Below, piece after piece: positions 17,462 through 25,115 of a stretch of 64,000 nucleotides of DNA; positions within the stretch are counted from its first letter, which is position 1, and each line of letters opens with the position of its first letter. Location of the stretch: contig NZ_WPIN01000009.1 in NCBI RefSeq assembly GCF_009754945.1, positions 327,053 through 391,052 of the forward strand. Reading direction: 5' to 3'. Position numbers and translations under genes: made by a program. The DNA comes from Spirosoma arboris (GTDB taxonomy: Bacteria; Bacteroidota; Bacteroidia; Cytophagales; Spirosomataceae). The notes beneath the pieces are model-generated. The model was not told the origin of the DNA, searched no databases, and worked only from the letters and a program-made list of their open reading frames with translations.

Positions 17462-18319
17462 TTACCGTTTCTCAATTCCATCCAGCACCCGCCGAATAAC
17501 GTTGGCCCGTTGCATAAAATCGAGCGATGTTTTAACATCTTGACTGTCAATTACCTCTTTGAATTGCTGCAGAAAGTCGATGTAGGCGGCCAGGGCGTCG
17601 GATACGTTCGTGCGATTTTGATCGAAAATAGGGGCCCACATTTGTGGAGAACTCTTCGCTAAACGAACCGTCGAGCTAAAGCCTGTGCTAGCCATATCGA
17701 AAATGGCCTGCTCATCTTTTTCTTTTTCCAGTACAGTCAGGCCGAGGGCGAACGCGCTAATATGACTCAGGTGTGAGACGTAGGCCAGGTGCAGGTCATG
17801 CTCCTGTGGGTTCATATAAAACAATTTCATACCCACATCCCGGAACAGGCTTTCGGTAAGCGTCAGACTGTCGGAATTGCTCTTTTCCCGATCGCAAATA
17901 ATGAGGTTTTTGCCTACTAGCAATTCCTTAAAAGCCGCACCAGGACCAGAGTTTTCGGTGCCAGCCATTGGGTGAACAGCAACAAACTGTGCTCGTTTTA
18001 CATGGGCATCGGCTACGGCACAAATTAATTCTTTGGTAGAACCCAGGTCGATTACAGTAGCGCCCGGTGGCAGGTGATCAAGTACCTCAGGCAGCAAGTC
18101 GATGATGATATTAACGGGTGTCGCCATCACGACGAGTGTGCTTTGGGCTACCGCTTCGGCTAGCGGCAATACGTCATCGACAATACCTTTTGCCAACGCC
18201 AGCTGCCCATTCACGGGCGAGGTGTCAACGCCAATGAAGCGCATTTTTGGGTATTTCTCGCGCACTGCAAGGGCAAACGAGCCGCCTAGTAAGCCTATGC
18301 CAATAATGGAGACTGTCAT
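17462..18319 (-). CDS. tyrA: Prephenate dehydrogenase
   Basis: Oxidative decarboxylation of prephenate to 4-hydroxyphenylpyruvate with NAD+, in tyrosine synthesis. The N-terminal Rossmann motif is GIGLLGGS (7-14). The catalytic region has HPMAGTENSGP and YVSHLSHISAFAL, which supply the conserved His residues. It has no chorismate mutase or ACT domain, so it is the minimal 285-residue form. The aminotransferase at 18940, two genes upstream on the same strand, could convert its product to tyrosine. A 43-bp repeat begins three bases before the ATG. Confidence 0.93.
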   Translation of the reverse strand: MTVSIIGIGLLGGSFALAVREKYPKMRFIGVDTSPVNGQLALAKGIVDDVLPLAEAVAQSTLVVMATPVNIIIDLLPEVLDHLPPGATVIDLGSTKELICAVADAHVKRAQFVAVHPMAGTENSGPGAAFKELLVGKNLIICDREKSNSDSLTLTESLFRDVGMKLFYMNPQEHDLHLAYVSHLSHISAFALGLTVLEKEKDEQAIFDMASTGFSSTVRLAKSSPQMWAPIFDQNRTNVSDALAAYIDFLQQFKEVIDSQDVKTSLDFMQRANVIRRVLDGIEKR

Positions 18320-18321
18320 CT

Positions 18322-18364
18322 GAACCGGGATTTAACAGATTTATGGATGAAACAGATTTTGTTT
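18322..18364 (+). repeat. GAACCGGGATT repeat, copy 1
   Basis: A 43-base element, GAACCGGGATTTAACAGATT and on to GATTTTGTTT, between tyrA and the GxxExxY gene. Copies at 18926 and 20233 (opposite orientation) match at about 37 and 38 of 43 positions by hand alignment. Confidence 0.8.
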
Positions 18365-18376
18365 CTCATTAGATGA

Positions 18377-18778
18377 TTATTTGGAATGAAAGCGTCGAAA
18401 ATGAGGATTGAGTACACGCTTAAATTCTAAGCTGGATGCACCGAAGTTTATTAGTAATCCGATTTCCAGATTATAAGCTTCGAGATAGTTGATGGACTGG
18501 GCCAGATGAACTTCTTCTAATTTGATAATCGCTTTTAATTTAACCAATACTTTCTCTTCTATTAGAAAGTCTGCGCGACGAGTACCCATCAGAACACCCT
18601 TATAGAAAATAGGCATATCCACTTCACGAGCGAAGCCTATATTAAATTGCTCAAGTTCATAAGCTAGCGAACGCTGGTAAATAACCTCCTGAAAGCCATT
18701 ACCTAATACACGATGTACTTCCATCGAACAGCCAATAATGCGATGTGTCAGTTCGCCATATTTGTAATCCTGATGCAT
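18377..18778 (-). CDS. GxxExxY family protein
   Basis: A 133-residue protein with the diagnostic motif GNGFQEVIY (Gly28, Glu31, Tyr34), preceded by HRIIGCSMEVHRVLG. The family resembles PD-(D/E)XK nucleases: REVDMPIFYKG, then RRADFLIEEKVLVKLKAI gives a D-x(n)-E-x-K arrangement, where a leucine lies between the catalytic-like Val and Lys. The function is not established. The upstream TTG at 18790 is less likely than ATG 18778. It separates tyrA from the aminotransferase, and 43-bp inverted repeats lie on both sides, which suggests insertion of a small cassette. Confidence 0.85.
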   Translation of the reverse strand: MHQDYKYGELTHRIIGCSMEVHRVLGNGFQEVIYQRSLAYELEQFNIGFAREVDMPIFYKGVLMGTRRADFLIEEKVLVKLKAIIKLEEVHLAQSINYLEAYNLEIGLLINFGASSLEFKRVLNPHFRRFHSK

Positions 18779-18925
18779 CACTACGATCAATAATTCTTAA
18801 CAATAAGACCATGTTCATCTTGAAATTGATTGAAAGAGATACGTAGAGGAGAGCATTAAAATCAAAAAAACGGTTCATGCCAGAATCTGATTTTTGAGCA
18901 GTCAAGTAAATTGTTGATTGAATAA

Positions 18926-18968
18926 AAACAAAATCTGGTTTATCCTAAAATCCGTTCAATCCCGGTTC
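18926..18968 (-). repeat. GAACCGGGATT repeat, copy 2
   Basis: Same element as copy 1 in opposite orientation. It runs into the last codons of the aminotransferase and supplies its stop codon (RTGIERILG-stop). Confidence 0.8.
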
Positions 18969-20112
18969 GAATACGCGCTTCTGGCACACACAACGACACG
19001 CGCACATACCGGTTCCCTTTGGGCCCGAAAATGAAGCCTGGGGCAATGAAAACATGTTTTTTCTCAAGCAGATCATTTACTAAAGTTTCGGCCGATTCAA
19101 CTGAATCGGGTAGTTTGGCCCAGATGAATAAACCTTCCTGATCGGTGGTGTAGGTGCAGCCGAGGGCATCCAGAAAAGCATGAACGGCATCTAATCGTCC
19201 TTGGTAAACTGCGTTCCGCTCTCGATGCCAGTCGTCAGAATTGCCGAGAGCTTCGGTGGCAGCATCCATCAGTGGCTTAAACTGACCCGAATCAATGTTG
19301 CTTTTGATCGTTAATACCGCATCGACATAGGCTTTAGCACCCGCCATCCAGCCGATACGCCATCCCGCCATGTTATGCGATTTGCTCAATGAATTCAACT
19401 CCACAGCCACGTCTTTCGCACCATCAATTGATAGCAGGCTAATGGGTGGTTTTTTATTCAGAATCAGGCTATATGGATTGTCGTGACATAATAATACCTG
19501 GTGATCATGCGCAAATCGTACCGCCTGCTCGAACAAAGCATGCGTAGCCGGTGCACCTGTAGGCATGTGGGGGTAATTGAGCCAGATAATTTTTGTCTTT
19601 TCAGAAGCTGGTGAACTGGCTATTAAATCAGCCATGACCTCCCAGTCGGGTTGCCAGCCAGCATGTTCCAGAAGTGGGTATTCATGGACATTGGCTCCAA
19701 TCATTCGACTCACCGCCCTATACGCCGGGTAGCCAAGTTCTGGTACCAGTACACCATCGCCTTCATTCAGAAAAGTCAGCGAAATGTGTGTAATACCTTC
19801 TTTAGAGCCAATAAGCGGTAAAATCTCAGTTTCGGGATCGAGGGTAACCCCGTAGGTATGACTATAGAATCGGGAAATGGCCTGCCGTAACTGGAGTGTG
19901 CCTTTATAGTTTTGATAACCGTGCGAAGTTGGCTGTTGCGCCGATTGGATAAGCGCATCAATCGTATTGGCAGAGGGCATCAGATCGGGATTGCCAATGC
20001 CGAGGTTAATTATATCATGACCAGCCGCCTGCAAACGACGAACTTCGGCCAGCTTCACTGAAAAATAATACTCCTGCGTTTGATCAGCGCGGAGGGCAAG
20101 GGGAATAATCAT
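18940..20112 (-). CDS. PLP aminotransferase class I/II, probably aromatic or aspartate-type
   Basis: Fold-type I aminotransferase of 390 residues when started at ATG 20112; the longer frame adds 22 residues encoded by a repeat. Visible motifs are INLGIGNPD near 36, the cofactor-binding LNYPHMPTGA near 178-187 and the PLP lysine Lys244 in SLSKSHNMAGWR. In many Bacteroidota an aminotransferase of this class sits beside tyrA and pheA and acts in Phe/Tyr synthesis. That is the best guess here; an LL-diaminopimelate-type role cannot be ruled out. A TATCTTTG -7 box lies at 20190-20197. Confidence 0.88.
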   Translation of the reverse strand: MIIPLALRADQTQEYYFSVKLAEVRRLQAAGHDIINLGIGNPDLMPSANTIDALIQSAQQPTSHGYQNYKGTLQLRQAISRFYSHTYGVTLDPETEILPLIGSKEGITHISLTFLNEGDGVLVPELGYPAYRAVSRMIGANVHEYPLLEHAGWQPDWEVMADLIASSPASEKTKIIWLNYPHMPTGAPATHALFEQAVRFAHDHQVLLCHDNPYSLILNKKPPISLLSIDGAKDVAVELNSLSKSHNMAGWRIGWMAGAKAYVDAVLTIKSNIDSGQFKPLMDAATEALGNSDDWHRERNAVYQGRLDAVHAFLDALGCTYTTDQEGLFIWAKLPDSVESAETLVNDLLEKKHVFIAPGFIFGPKGNRYVRVSLCVPEARIRTGIERILG

Positions 20113-20115
20113 TCT

Positions 20116-20159
20116 GAACCGGGATTGAGCAGATTTAATGATTGGCAGGATTTTGACAC
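20116..20159 (+). repeat. GAACCGGGATT repeat, copy 3 (divergent)
   Basis: Begins with the same 13-mer, GAACCGGGATTGA, three bases before the aminotransferase ATG, then diverges from the consensus (AGATTTAATGATTGGCAGG). Confidence 0.65.
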
Positions 20160-20189
20160 AAATCGAGTTATCATACAAATTTGGGATGG

Positions 20190-20197
20190 CAAAGATA
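20190..20197 (-). promoter_or_regulatory. -7 box for the aminotransferase
   Basis: On the minus strand TATCTTTG matches TANNTTTG exactly, about 78 bases before the ATG. No clear -33 box. Confidence 0.35.
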
Positions 20198-20232
20198 CTT
20201 GCCGAGGCAATGCAGTGAATAATCAGTTAGAT

Positions 20233-20275
20233 AAACAAAATCAGTTTGATCCATAAATCAGCTCAATCCCGGTTC
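20233..20275 (-). repeat. GAACCGGGATT repeat, copy 4
   Basis: Opposite orientation to copy 3, forming an inverted pair about 70 bases apart. It overlaps the last codons and stop of the NUDIX gene (LNRD-stop). Confidence 0.8.
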
Positions 20276-20814
20276 AGATATTTCAACAACGGTGCTAAAT
20301 GCAAGGCTTGCATCATCTCGCCATTATTGATGATCTCTATCGCCCGTTCTCGTGAAACAACATGCACCGTAATTTCTTCTGTGTTTTCGAGATGTTGCGC
20401 CTGCTTTACTTCAACACCTGTTGCCAGAAATGCATGCGTCAAGTTAGCATGCGTGCCTGGATTAGCCGAGAGTGTCATTAGGGGTTGCCAGTGACCACCA
20501 CCGAAGCCAGTTTCTTCCAATAGTTCGCGTTGGGCGGCCACAAGTGGCTCTTCGCCAGGGTCAACGACACCAGCGCAGAGTTCGTAGTGCACCCCCGCAA
20601 TGCCATGCCGATATTGGCGAATCAGTACCAGTTGATCTTCAGTTGTAACGGCTACTACATTGATCCAATCGGGGTATTCAAAGACGAAGTAGTTAGGAAT
20701 GGAGCCACCATTCTCCATTCGAATGGCATCTTTGCGAACCGTGAACCATGGTAATTGGTGAATGTATTCGGAGGTTTCGACCTGCCAGGGCCGGGGATCA
20801 TTATCTGGATTCAT
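20263..20814 (-). CDS. NUDIX hydrolase, ADP-ribose pyrophosphatase-like
   Basis: Hydrolyses nucleoside diphosphates linked to another moiety, most likely ADP-ribose. The Nudix box is complete: G-x5-E-x7-RELLEETGF, with REL at about residues 102-104. The upstream QLVLIRQYRHG motif and the 183-residue length match the ADPRase/GDP-mannose pyrophosphatase group. ATG 20814 is preferred to GTG 20820, because a TACCTTTG box ends five bases before the ATG, as for a leaderless mRNA. It is oriented with the aminotransferase, 150 bases away. Confidence 0.88.
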   Translation of the reverse strand: MNPDNDPRPWQVETSEYIHQLPWFTVRKDAIRMENGGSIPNYFVFEYPDWINVVAVTTEDQLVLIRQYRHGIAGVHYELCAGVVDPGEEPLVAAQRELLEETGFGGGHWQPLMTLSANPGTHANLTHAFLATGVEVKQAQHLENTEEITVHVVSRERAIEIINNGEMMQALHLAPLLKYLNRD

Positions 20815-20819
20815 AGCCA

Positions 20820-20827
20820 CAAAGGTA
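20820..20827 (-). promoter_or_regulatory. -7 box immediately before the NUDIX ATG
   Basis: TACCTTTG on the minus strand, then five bases, then ATG. Transcription would begin at or next to the start codon. The -33 element is weak. Confidence 0.4.
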
Positions 20828-20945
20828 GGCCAGCCACATGACTAATTGAAGGCTTTTTCGTCAGAGTCATATTAACCGACCTTCCCAGTTCGTTGTAAAT
20901 GGGATTTTTGTCTCCGCTAGTACTGTTCGTCCAACTCACGACCTG

Positions 20946-21527
20946 ATGAAAAACGTCATTGCCCTTTTTGTTGTTACGTTATGCCTTTTTCTTTCATCCT
21001 GCCATCGGCCTGTTGCTTATTTTCAGCGATCATCCCGTCCGGCAGCAGCCCGATTAACCGTTGAAAAGCCAAGTGTAACAGTCGAAAGTGTCGTATCAGA
21101 TTCAGTTTTAGCCGTTGACCAACCTATTGATACGGTGATGATGTCGGCGGCCGCTGTAGTTGCCAGTCTGAAAAACAAGCCAGTACAGTCCACCAGTACT
21201 ACTATTGAACGACGCATGCACCGGGTTCAGTCAATACTATCTGTCCCGTCAGAATCGCCAGATAAACAGCCTGATCCCAGGCCTAAGAAAAAGCTCAAAT
21301 TAGGGAATCAAATCCGACAGAGTTTAGGTATGCGGTTGCGCCCCGAACTCAACTGGTGGCAACGGATTAGCTGGAAGCTTAAAGCGTCCGTTTTGATCAT
21401 TCTGGTAGCCGTTGTCTTTGCTATACTGCACATTACGATACTGGCTATCATTTTCGGAATCCTGGGTGCGTTCCTGATGATCAGTGGCCTGAAGCGATCG
21501 TTTAAGGTTAGACGACCGTGGTTTTAG
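20946..21527 (+). CDS. Hypothetical lipoprotein with C-terminal membrane segment
   Basis: A 193-residue protein with a lipoprotein-type signal (LCLFLSSC, Cys19). A variable, Ser/Val-rich stretch follows to about residue 100, then a Lys/Arg-rich part. Near the C-terminus is a long hydrophobic segment, VLIILVAVVFAILHITILAIIFGILGAF (given here only as about 150-178), long enough to cross the membrane twice. The end is basic. This layout is common in Bacteroidota, but I do not recognise a named family. It is a single-gene unit ending at a repeat hairpin. Confidence 0.7.
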   Translation: MKNVIALFVVTLCLFLSSCHRPVAYFQRSSRPAAARLTVEKPSVTVESVVSDSVLAVDQPIDTVMMSAAAVVASLKNKPVQSTSTTIERRMHRVQSILSVPSESPDKQPDPRPKKKLKLGNQIRQSLGMRLRPELNWWQRISWKLKASVLIILVAVVFAILHITILAIIFGILGAFLMISGLKRSFKVRRPWF

Positions 21528-21605
21528 TTTCTGACAGGATTTACAGGATGAACAGGATGTCTATTGTTTTCAAAATCCTGTTCATCCTGTAAATCCTGTC
21601 AGAAA
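21528..21605. repeat. Inverted repeat, (ACAGGATNN)3 family, copy 3
   Basis: Perfect 31-base arms (21528-21558 and 21575-21605) separated by 16 bases. It starts at the base after one stop codon and ends two bases before the stop of the convergent gene, so here it is placed as a bidirectional terminator. Confidence 0.9.
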
Positions 21606-21607
21606 CC

Positions 21608-22546
21608 TTAAGGTAGTTTTTGAATAGCTTCGTAAATCAGGTTGATATACTTCTCCCGATCGATGTTATAAACGAACTCGGTATTTGGGGCTTTCTTCAA
21701 TACATCGAAAAAGTCGACGACAGTGGTCCCCAGGGTCAATTTGCCAGTTAATTCAACATCCACGTAGCATGATTTTGATGTAAACATCGTCGGGTCAATA
21801 AGCCAGGCGATGGCACACGGATCGTGCAGGGCAGCCCCTCCTTCTAATTCCGGGCGTTCGCTACGATAAAAAATGGAGAAGAAGTCCATTAGTTCCGCAA
21901 CCACCTTGCCCGATCGATTCCCAATCGCCCTGAATCGCTCAATGTCTTCCTGAAAAACGAGTGCTTTGTGCGTGACATCGAGACCACACATCGTAATCGG
22001 AATACCTGAGTTAAACACGATAGAAGCCGCTTCGGGATCAACGTATATGTTGAATTCGGCTGTGGGAGTCATATTTCCCCGAAAGCCACCACCGCCCATC
22101 AGCGAGATTCGGGCAATCTTCGGTTTCAGCTGCGGATATGCCAGCAGAAAGGTAGCAATATTGGTCAACGGCCCGGTTGGTACAAAGGTTATTGGCTCGT
22201 CGCTATTGATCAGAATAGCGGCCATTGCTTCTATGGCCGATGTCGGTTCCGGTTTTAGCGTGGGCTCTGGTAGAATTGGCCCATCCATGCCCATCTCACC
22301 GTGTACGTGATCGGCAATGATAAGCTCCCGAAAGAGGGGTTTGTCGCATCCTTTATAGATCGGAATATCGGAGCCGAGTAATTCCTTAAGCTTTAAGGCA
22401 TTGGTCAGCGTTTTTTGCTGCGTCTGATTTCCGGCAGAGGTGGTTATCGCTTTGATATCGAATAAACCACTCCCAATGGCCAGCATAAGCATGACGGCAT
22501 CGTCATGGCCGGGATCGCAGTCGATTAGTATGGGTAGTTTTTTCAT
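21608..22546 (-). CDS. Nucleoside hydrolase (IunH/RihA-like)
   Basis: Hydrolyses the N-glycosidic bond of ribonucleosides to give base and ribose for salvage. The calcium-binding signature is intact: ILIDCDPGHDDAVMLM at residues 6-21, with Asp9, Asp11, Asp15 and Asp16. Later motifs are FVPTGPLTN, the LMGGG segment and HDPCAIAWL near the C-terminus. ATG 22546 gives 312 residues, the normal size; the longer frame adds 28 residues without conserved sequence. No signal peptide, so cytoplasmic. Specificity (purine, pyrimidine or both) cannot be told from sequence alone. Confidence 0.93.
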   Translation of the reverse strand: MKKLPILIDCDPGHDDAVMLMLAIGSGLFDIKAITTSAGNQTQQKTLTNALKLKELLGSDIPIYKGCDKPLFRELIIADHVHGEMGMDGPILPEPTLKPEPTSAIEAMAAILINSDEPITFVPTGPLTNIATFLLAYPQLKPKIARISLMGGGGFRGNMTPTAEFNIYVDPEAASIVFNSGIPITMCGLDVTHKALVFQEDIERFRAIGNRSGKVVAELMDFFSIFYRSERPELEGGAALHDPCAIAWLIDPTMFTSKSCYVDVELTGKLTLGTTVVDFFDVLKKAPNTEFVYNIDREKYINLIYEAIQKLP

Positions 22547-22682
22547 TGTCTGTTGATGGTGTTTATAAACGGCTTTCTGCAAAAACCATCGCGTTATTTC
22601 CGCCCATTTAGGCGCTGAATATACTACCAATTAAGCAAGTGCATAGCTAACGACCGTAAAGTTGACTAAGCGATCATATCAA

Positions 22683-22713
22683 TTTGTTCTACTAAAACTG
22701 TGACCTATATTAG
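22683..22713 (+). promoter_or_regulatory. Promoter for the M28 peptidase
   Basis: TTTG (22683-22686), 19 bases, then TATATTAG (22706-22713), one mismatch to TANNTTTG. Predicted leader is about 20-25 bases. Confidence 0.5.
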
Positions 22714-22742
22714 CTACTCATTTCCCGTTTCAACCGTCCTCA

Positions 22743-24428
22743 ATGCAACACTTTACAACAACTATAGCACTTAGTTTATTGATTACCCTGGCTGGTGTAA
22801 ACCAGTTAATGGGCCAATCCAACGCCATTCCAGCCGATGCGCAGCAGGCCGTTAAAACCGTTCGGCCCGAAGCGATCCGTACGCACATGAGTATTCTGGC
22901 CAACGACTCGTTAAAAGGGCGTAAACCTGGTACGCGGGGATTCGCCATGGCGGCAGATTATGTAGTTGGGCAACTCAAAGCATTGGGATTACAACCAGCT
23001 GGGGAAAATAACACGTTTCGGCAAAATGTACCGCTTCGCCGATGGCAGGTTAAAGAAAGTAACAGCTCACTTGCACTAGTGTCAAATGGTCGCGAACTAC
23101 CATTCACGTATGGAAAACAGTTCATCCTGAACCCAAGTCCTGATAATCCTAATAGCGACATAATGGCACCTGTCATTTTCGTTGGTTATGGGGTTACAGC
23201 TCCCGATCTCGGTTATGATGATTATACTGGCGTCGATGTAAAAGGAAAAATTGTGGCTTTTCTGAATGGCGCTCCAGCTACGTTTCCATCGAATCAACGA
23301 GCTTACAATTCATCGTCTAAGGCGGAGAATGCAGTAGCGCATGGAGCCATCGGTACAATCGCGTTCAGCTTACCTACCGATTTGCGTAGTCGTATTGAGA
23401 CTGCTGCTCCCCGCGCCCGGCAGGGTATCACACGTTGGGTAGATAAAGATGGGAAACCTAAAAGCACGTTTCCTGCCCTGAAAGGAGCAGCCTCCATTAG
23501 TGATTCACTCGCGAAACTGCTTTTTGCCAACGCGCCAACGTCGTTTAGCGAGGCTATGGGACAGGCTATGAAAAATCGCCCGCAGGCGTTTCCGCTTAAT
23601 GTGTCGGTTCATATGAAAACGCAGACCGATATCGCAGAAGATATTGCGGGTTTCAATGTGGTGGCGGTATTGCCTGGTTCAGATCCTGCGTTGAAAAATG
23701 AATACATCGTGCAAGTGGCCCACCTCGATCATCTGGGAGTTGGTCGGCCCGTAAAAGGCGCATCCACGCCGGGCGATTCGATTTTCAATGGTGCCCATGA
23801 TAATGCATCGGGTGTGGCCATTATGCTCGAAACGGCGCGGCTTTATGCATCATTGTCCAAAGCACCCCGGCGGTCTATTTTATTTGTGGGTGTAACGGGC
23901 GAAGAAATGGGGCTGCTGGGGTCTGATTATTTTGCGAGTAATCCGACGGTTCCTAAAGACAAAATTGTGGCTAATCTGACGTTAGACATGCCGTTCTTCT
24001 TCCATCCGTTGCTCGATATTGTTCCGTACGGAGCCGAGCATTCGAGTTTAAATAAGGAAGTTAAACAGGCCGCTGCCTTCCTGGGCGTTCAGATTAGCCC
24101 TGACCCAATTCCAGAACAGACAGTATTTATGCGAAGCGATCACTTCAGTTTCGTGCGGCAGGGTATTCCGGCGCTATTCATTAAGAGTGGTTCTCAAACG
24201 GGCAATCCCAATCTGGATGGCACCAAACTCAACCTCGAGTGGCGGGCAACCATTTATCATACTCCACAGGATGATATGAATCAGCCTTTCGACTTCAATT
24301 CAGCTGCTAAACACGCACAATTGCAGTTTCTGGTTGGTTACTTAACCGCGCAGGAAAGCCAGCGCCCAACCTGGAATAAAGGCGACTTTTTCGGGACGAA
24401 ATTTGGTAAGGGAAATGTTGGACAGTGA
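22743..24428 (+). CDS. Exported M28 metallopeptidase with PA domain
   Basis: Zinc aminopeptidase-type enzyme, exported by a signal peptide (residues 1-24, ending LMGQS). A protease-associated domain occupies about 130-290. The peptidase core has the expected di-zinc ligands: AHLDHLG, AHDNASG, the catalytic pair GEEMGLLGS, LDMP and the late SDHFSF. At 561 residues it matches other Bacteroidota M28 enzymes. It is likely periplasmic or outer-membrane facing, cutting peptides to amino acids. No operon partner; a perfect 32-bp inverted repeat follows the stop. Confidence 0.92.
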   Translation: MQHFTTTIALSLLITLAGVNQLMGQSNAIPADAQQAVKTVRPEAIRTHMSILANDSLKGRKPGTRGFAMAADYVVGQLKALGLQPAGENNTFRQNVPLRRWQVKESNSSLALVSNGRELPFTYGKQFILNPSPDNPNSDIMAPVIFVGYGVTAPDLGYDDYTGVDVKGKIVAFLNGAPATFPSNQRAYNSSSKAENAVAHGAIGTIAFSLPTDLRSRIETAAPRARQGITRWVDKDGKPKSTFPALKGAASISDSLAKLLFANAPTSFSEAMGQAMKNRPQAFPLNVSVHMKTQTDIAEDIAGFNVVAVLPGSDPALKNEYIVQVAHLDHLGVGRPVKGASTPGDSIFNGAHDNASGVAIMLETARLYASLSKAPRRSILFVGVTGEEMGLLGSDYFASNPTVPKDKIVANLTLDMPFFFHPLLDIVPYGAEHSSLNKEVKQAAAFLGVQISPDPIPEQTVFMRSDHFSFVRQGIPALFIKSGSQTGNPNLDGTKLNLEWRATIYHTPQDDMNQPFDFNSAAKHAQLQFLVGYLTAQESQRPTWNKGDFFGTKFGKGNVGQ

Positions 24429-24433
24429 ACTTG

Positions 24434-24515
24434 GTAGGACTTTCGCTTGGAGCCGTGCCACGGTTCAATTGATCTGCCTGGATAACCGTGGCACGGCTCC
24501 AAGCGAAAGTCCTAC
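24434..24515. terminator. Perfect 32-bp inverted repeat between convergent genes
   Basis: Arms at 24434-24465 and 24484-24515 are exact complements around an 18-base loop. The second arm reaches into the stop codon of the GNAT gene. GC-rich, with GCCGTGCCACGG in the stem. Confidence 0.85.
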
Positions 24516-25030
24516 TAAGAAACGATGTACGCATACATGACCTGGTCTATTACCTGTCCATCTTTAACTGCACTTCGGCGCATAACTCCTTCACGTTGGT
24601 AGCCTACTTTTTCGAGTACCTTAATCGACGCCGAATTACGTAGAAAAGGAACCGCATAGATACGATTTAACGCAAATTCGGGAATAGCATAGTCCGTAAA
24701 GACTCGCAAAGCAGTTGTGATAATGCCTCGTCCCCAATAGGACTGACCTAACCAATAGCCTACCTCAGCCGTGTAGCGCTCAATATCGTCATGAAGTAAC
24801 AGGCCAATCCCACCGACCGCTTCTCCATCGACAGCGATAGCAAAGTTGGTTTCCGGTCTGGCTTTCAAGACATAATCAATCCATTGTTGCGCGTCAGCCT
24901 GCGTATAGGGATGGGGGAAACGATCCCGAAGATTTAACCAAATCTCTTTGTTATTGGCGTATTGGGGGAGTTTACGCTCATCTCCAGCCTGCCAGGATCG
25001 TATCGCAAAAGACTCACAATCAATATACAT
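24515..25030 (-). CDS. GNAT N-acetyltransferase (RimJ/RimL-like)
   Basis: Acetyl-CoA-dependent N-acetyltransferase of 171 residues. Motif A is recognisable as EVGYWLGQSYWGRGIITTALRV (quoted as EVGYWLG..WGRGIITTAL), the acetyl-CoA pyrophosphate loop. It is followed by NRIYAVPFLRNSASIKVLEKVGYQREG, shortened here to NSASIKVLEKVGY, the usual end of RimJ/RimL-type domains. The target could be a ribosomal protein, an amino sugar or a small molecule. Single-gene unit. Confidence 0.88.
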   Translation of the reverse strand: MYIDCESFAIRSWQAGDERKLPQYANNKEIWLNLRDRFPHPYTQADAQQWIDYVLKARPETNFAIAVDGEAVGGIGLLLHDDIERYTAEVGYWLGQSYWGRGIITTALRVFTDYAIPEFALNRIYAVPFLRNSASIKVLEKVGYQREGVMRRSAVKDGQVIDQVMYAYIVS

Positions 25031-25063
25031 TGGCTATCCCCGTTTAAAAGCTGAACAGAGTCT

Positions 25064-25100
25064 GCACCAGTGAATTGCTCAATTTACGATTCACTGGTGC
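25064..25100 (-). terminator. Terminator for the redoxin operon
   Basis: GCACCAGTGAAT and ATTCACTGGTGC form a perfect 12-bp stem with a 13-base loop, between the redoxin stop and the GNAT start. Confidence 0.6.
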
Positions 25101-25115
25101 GATCCCCTTTTAGAG

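Noticed and set aside
18322..20275. An insertion sequence or transposon around the 43-bp repeats
   Set aside because: No transposase gene or target-site duplication is visible; the repeats are short and unevenly spaced.
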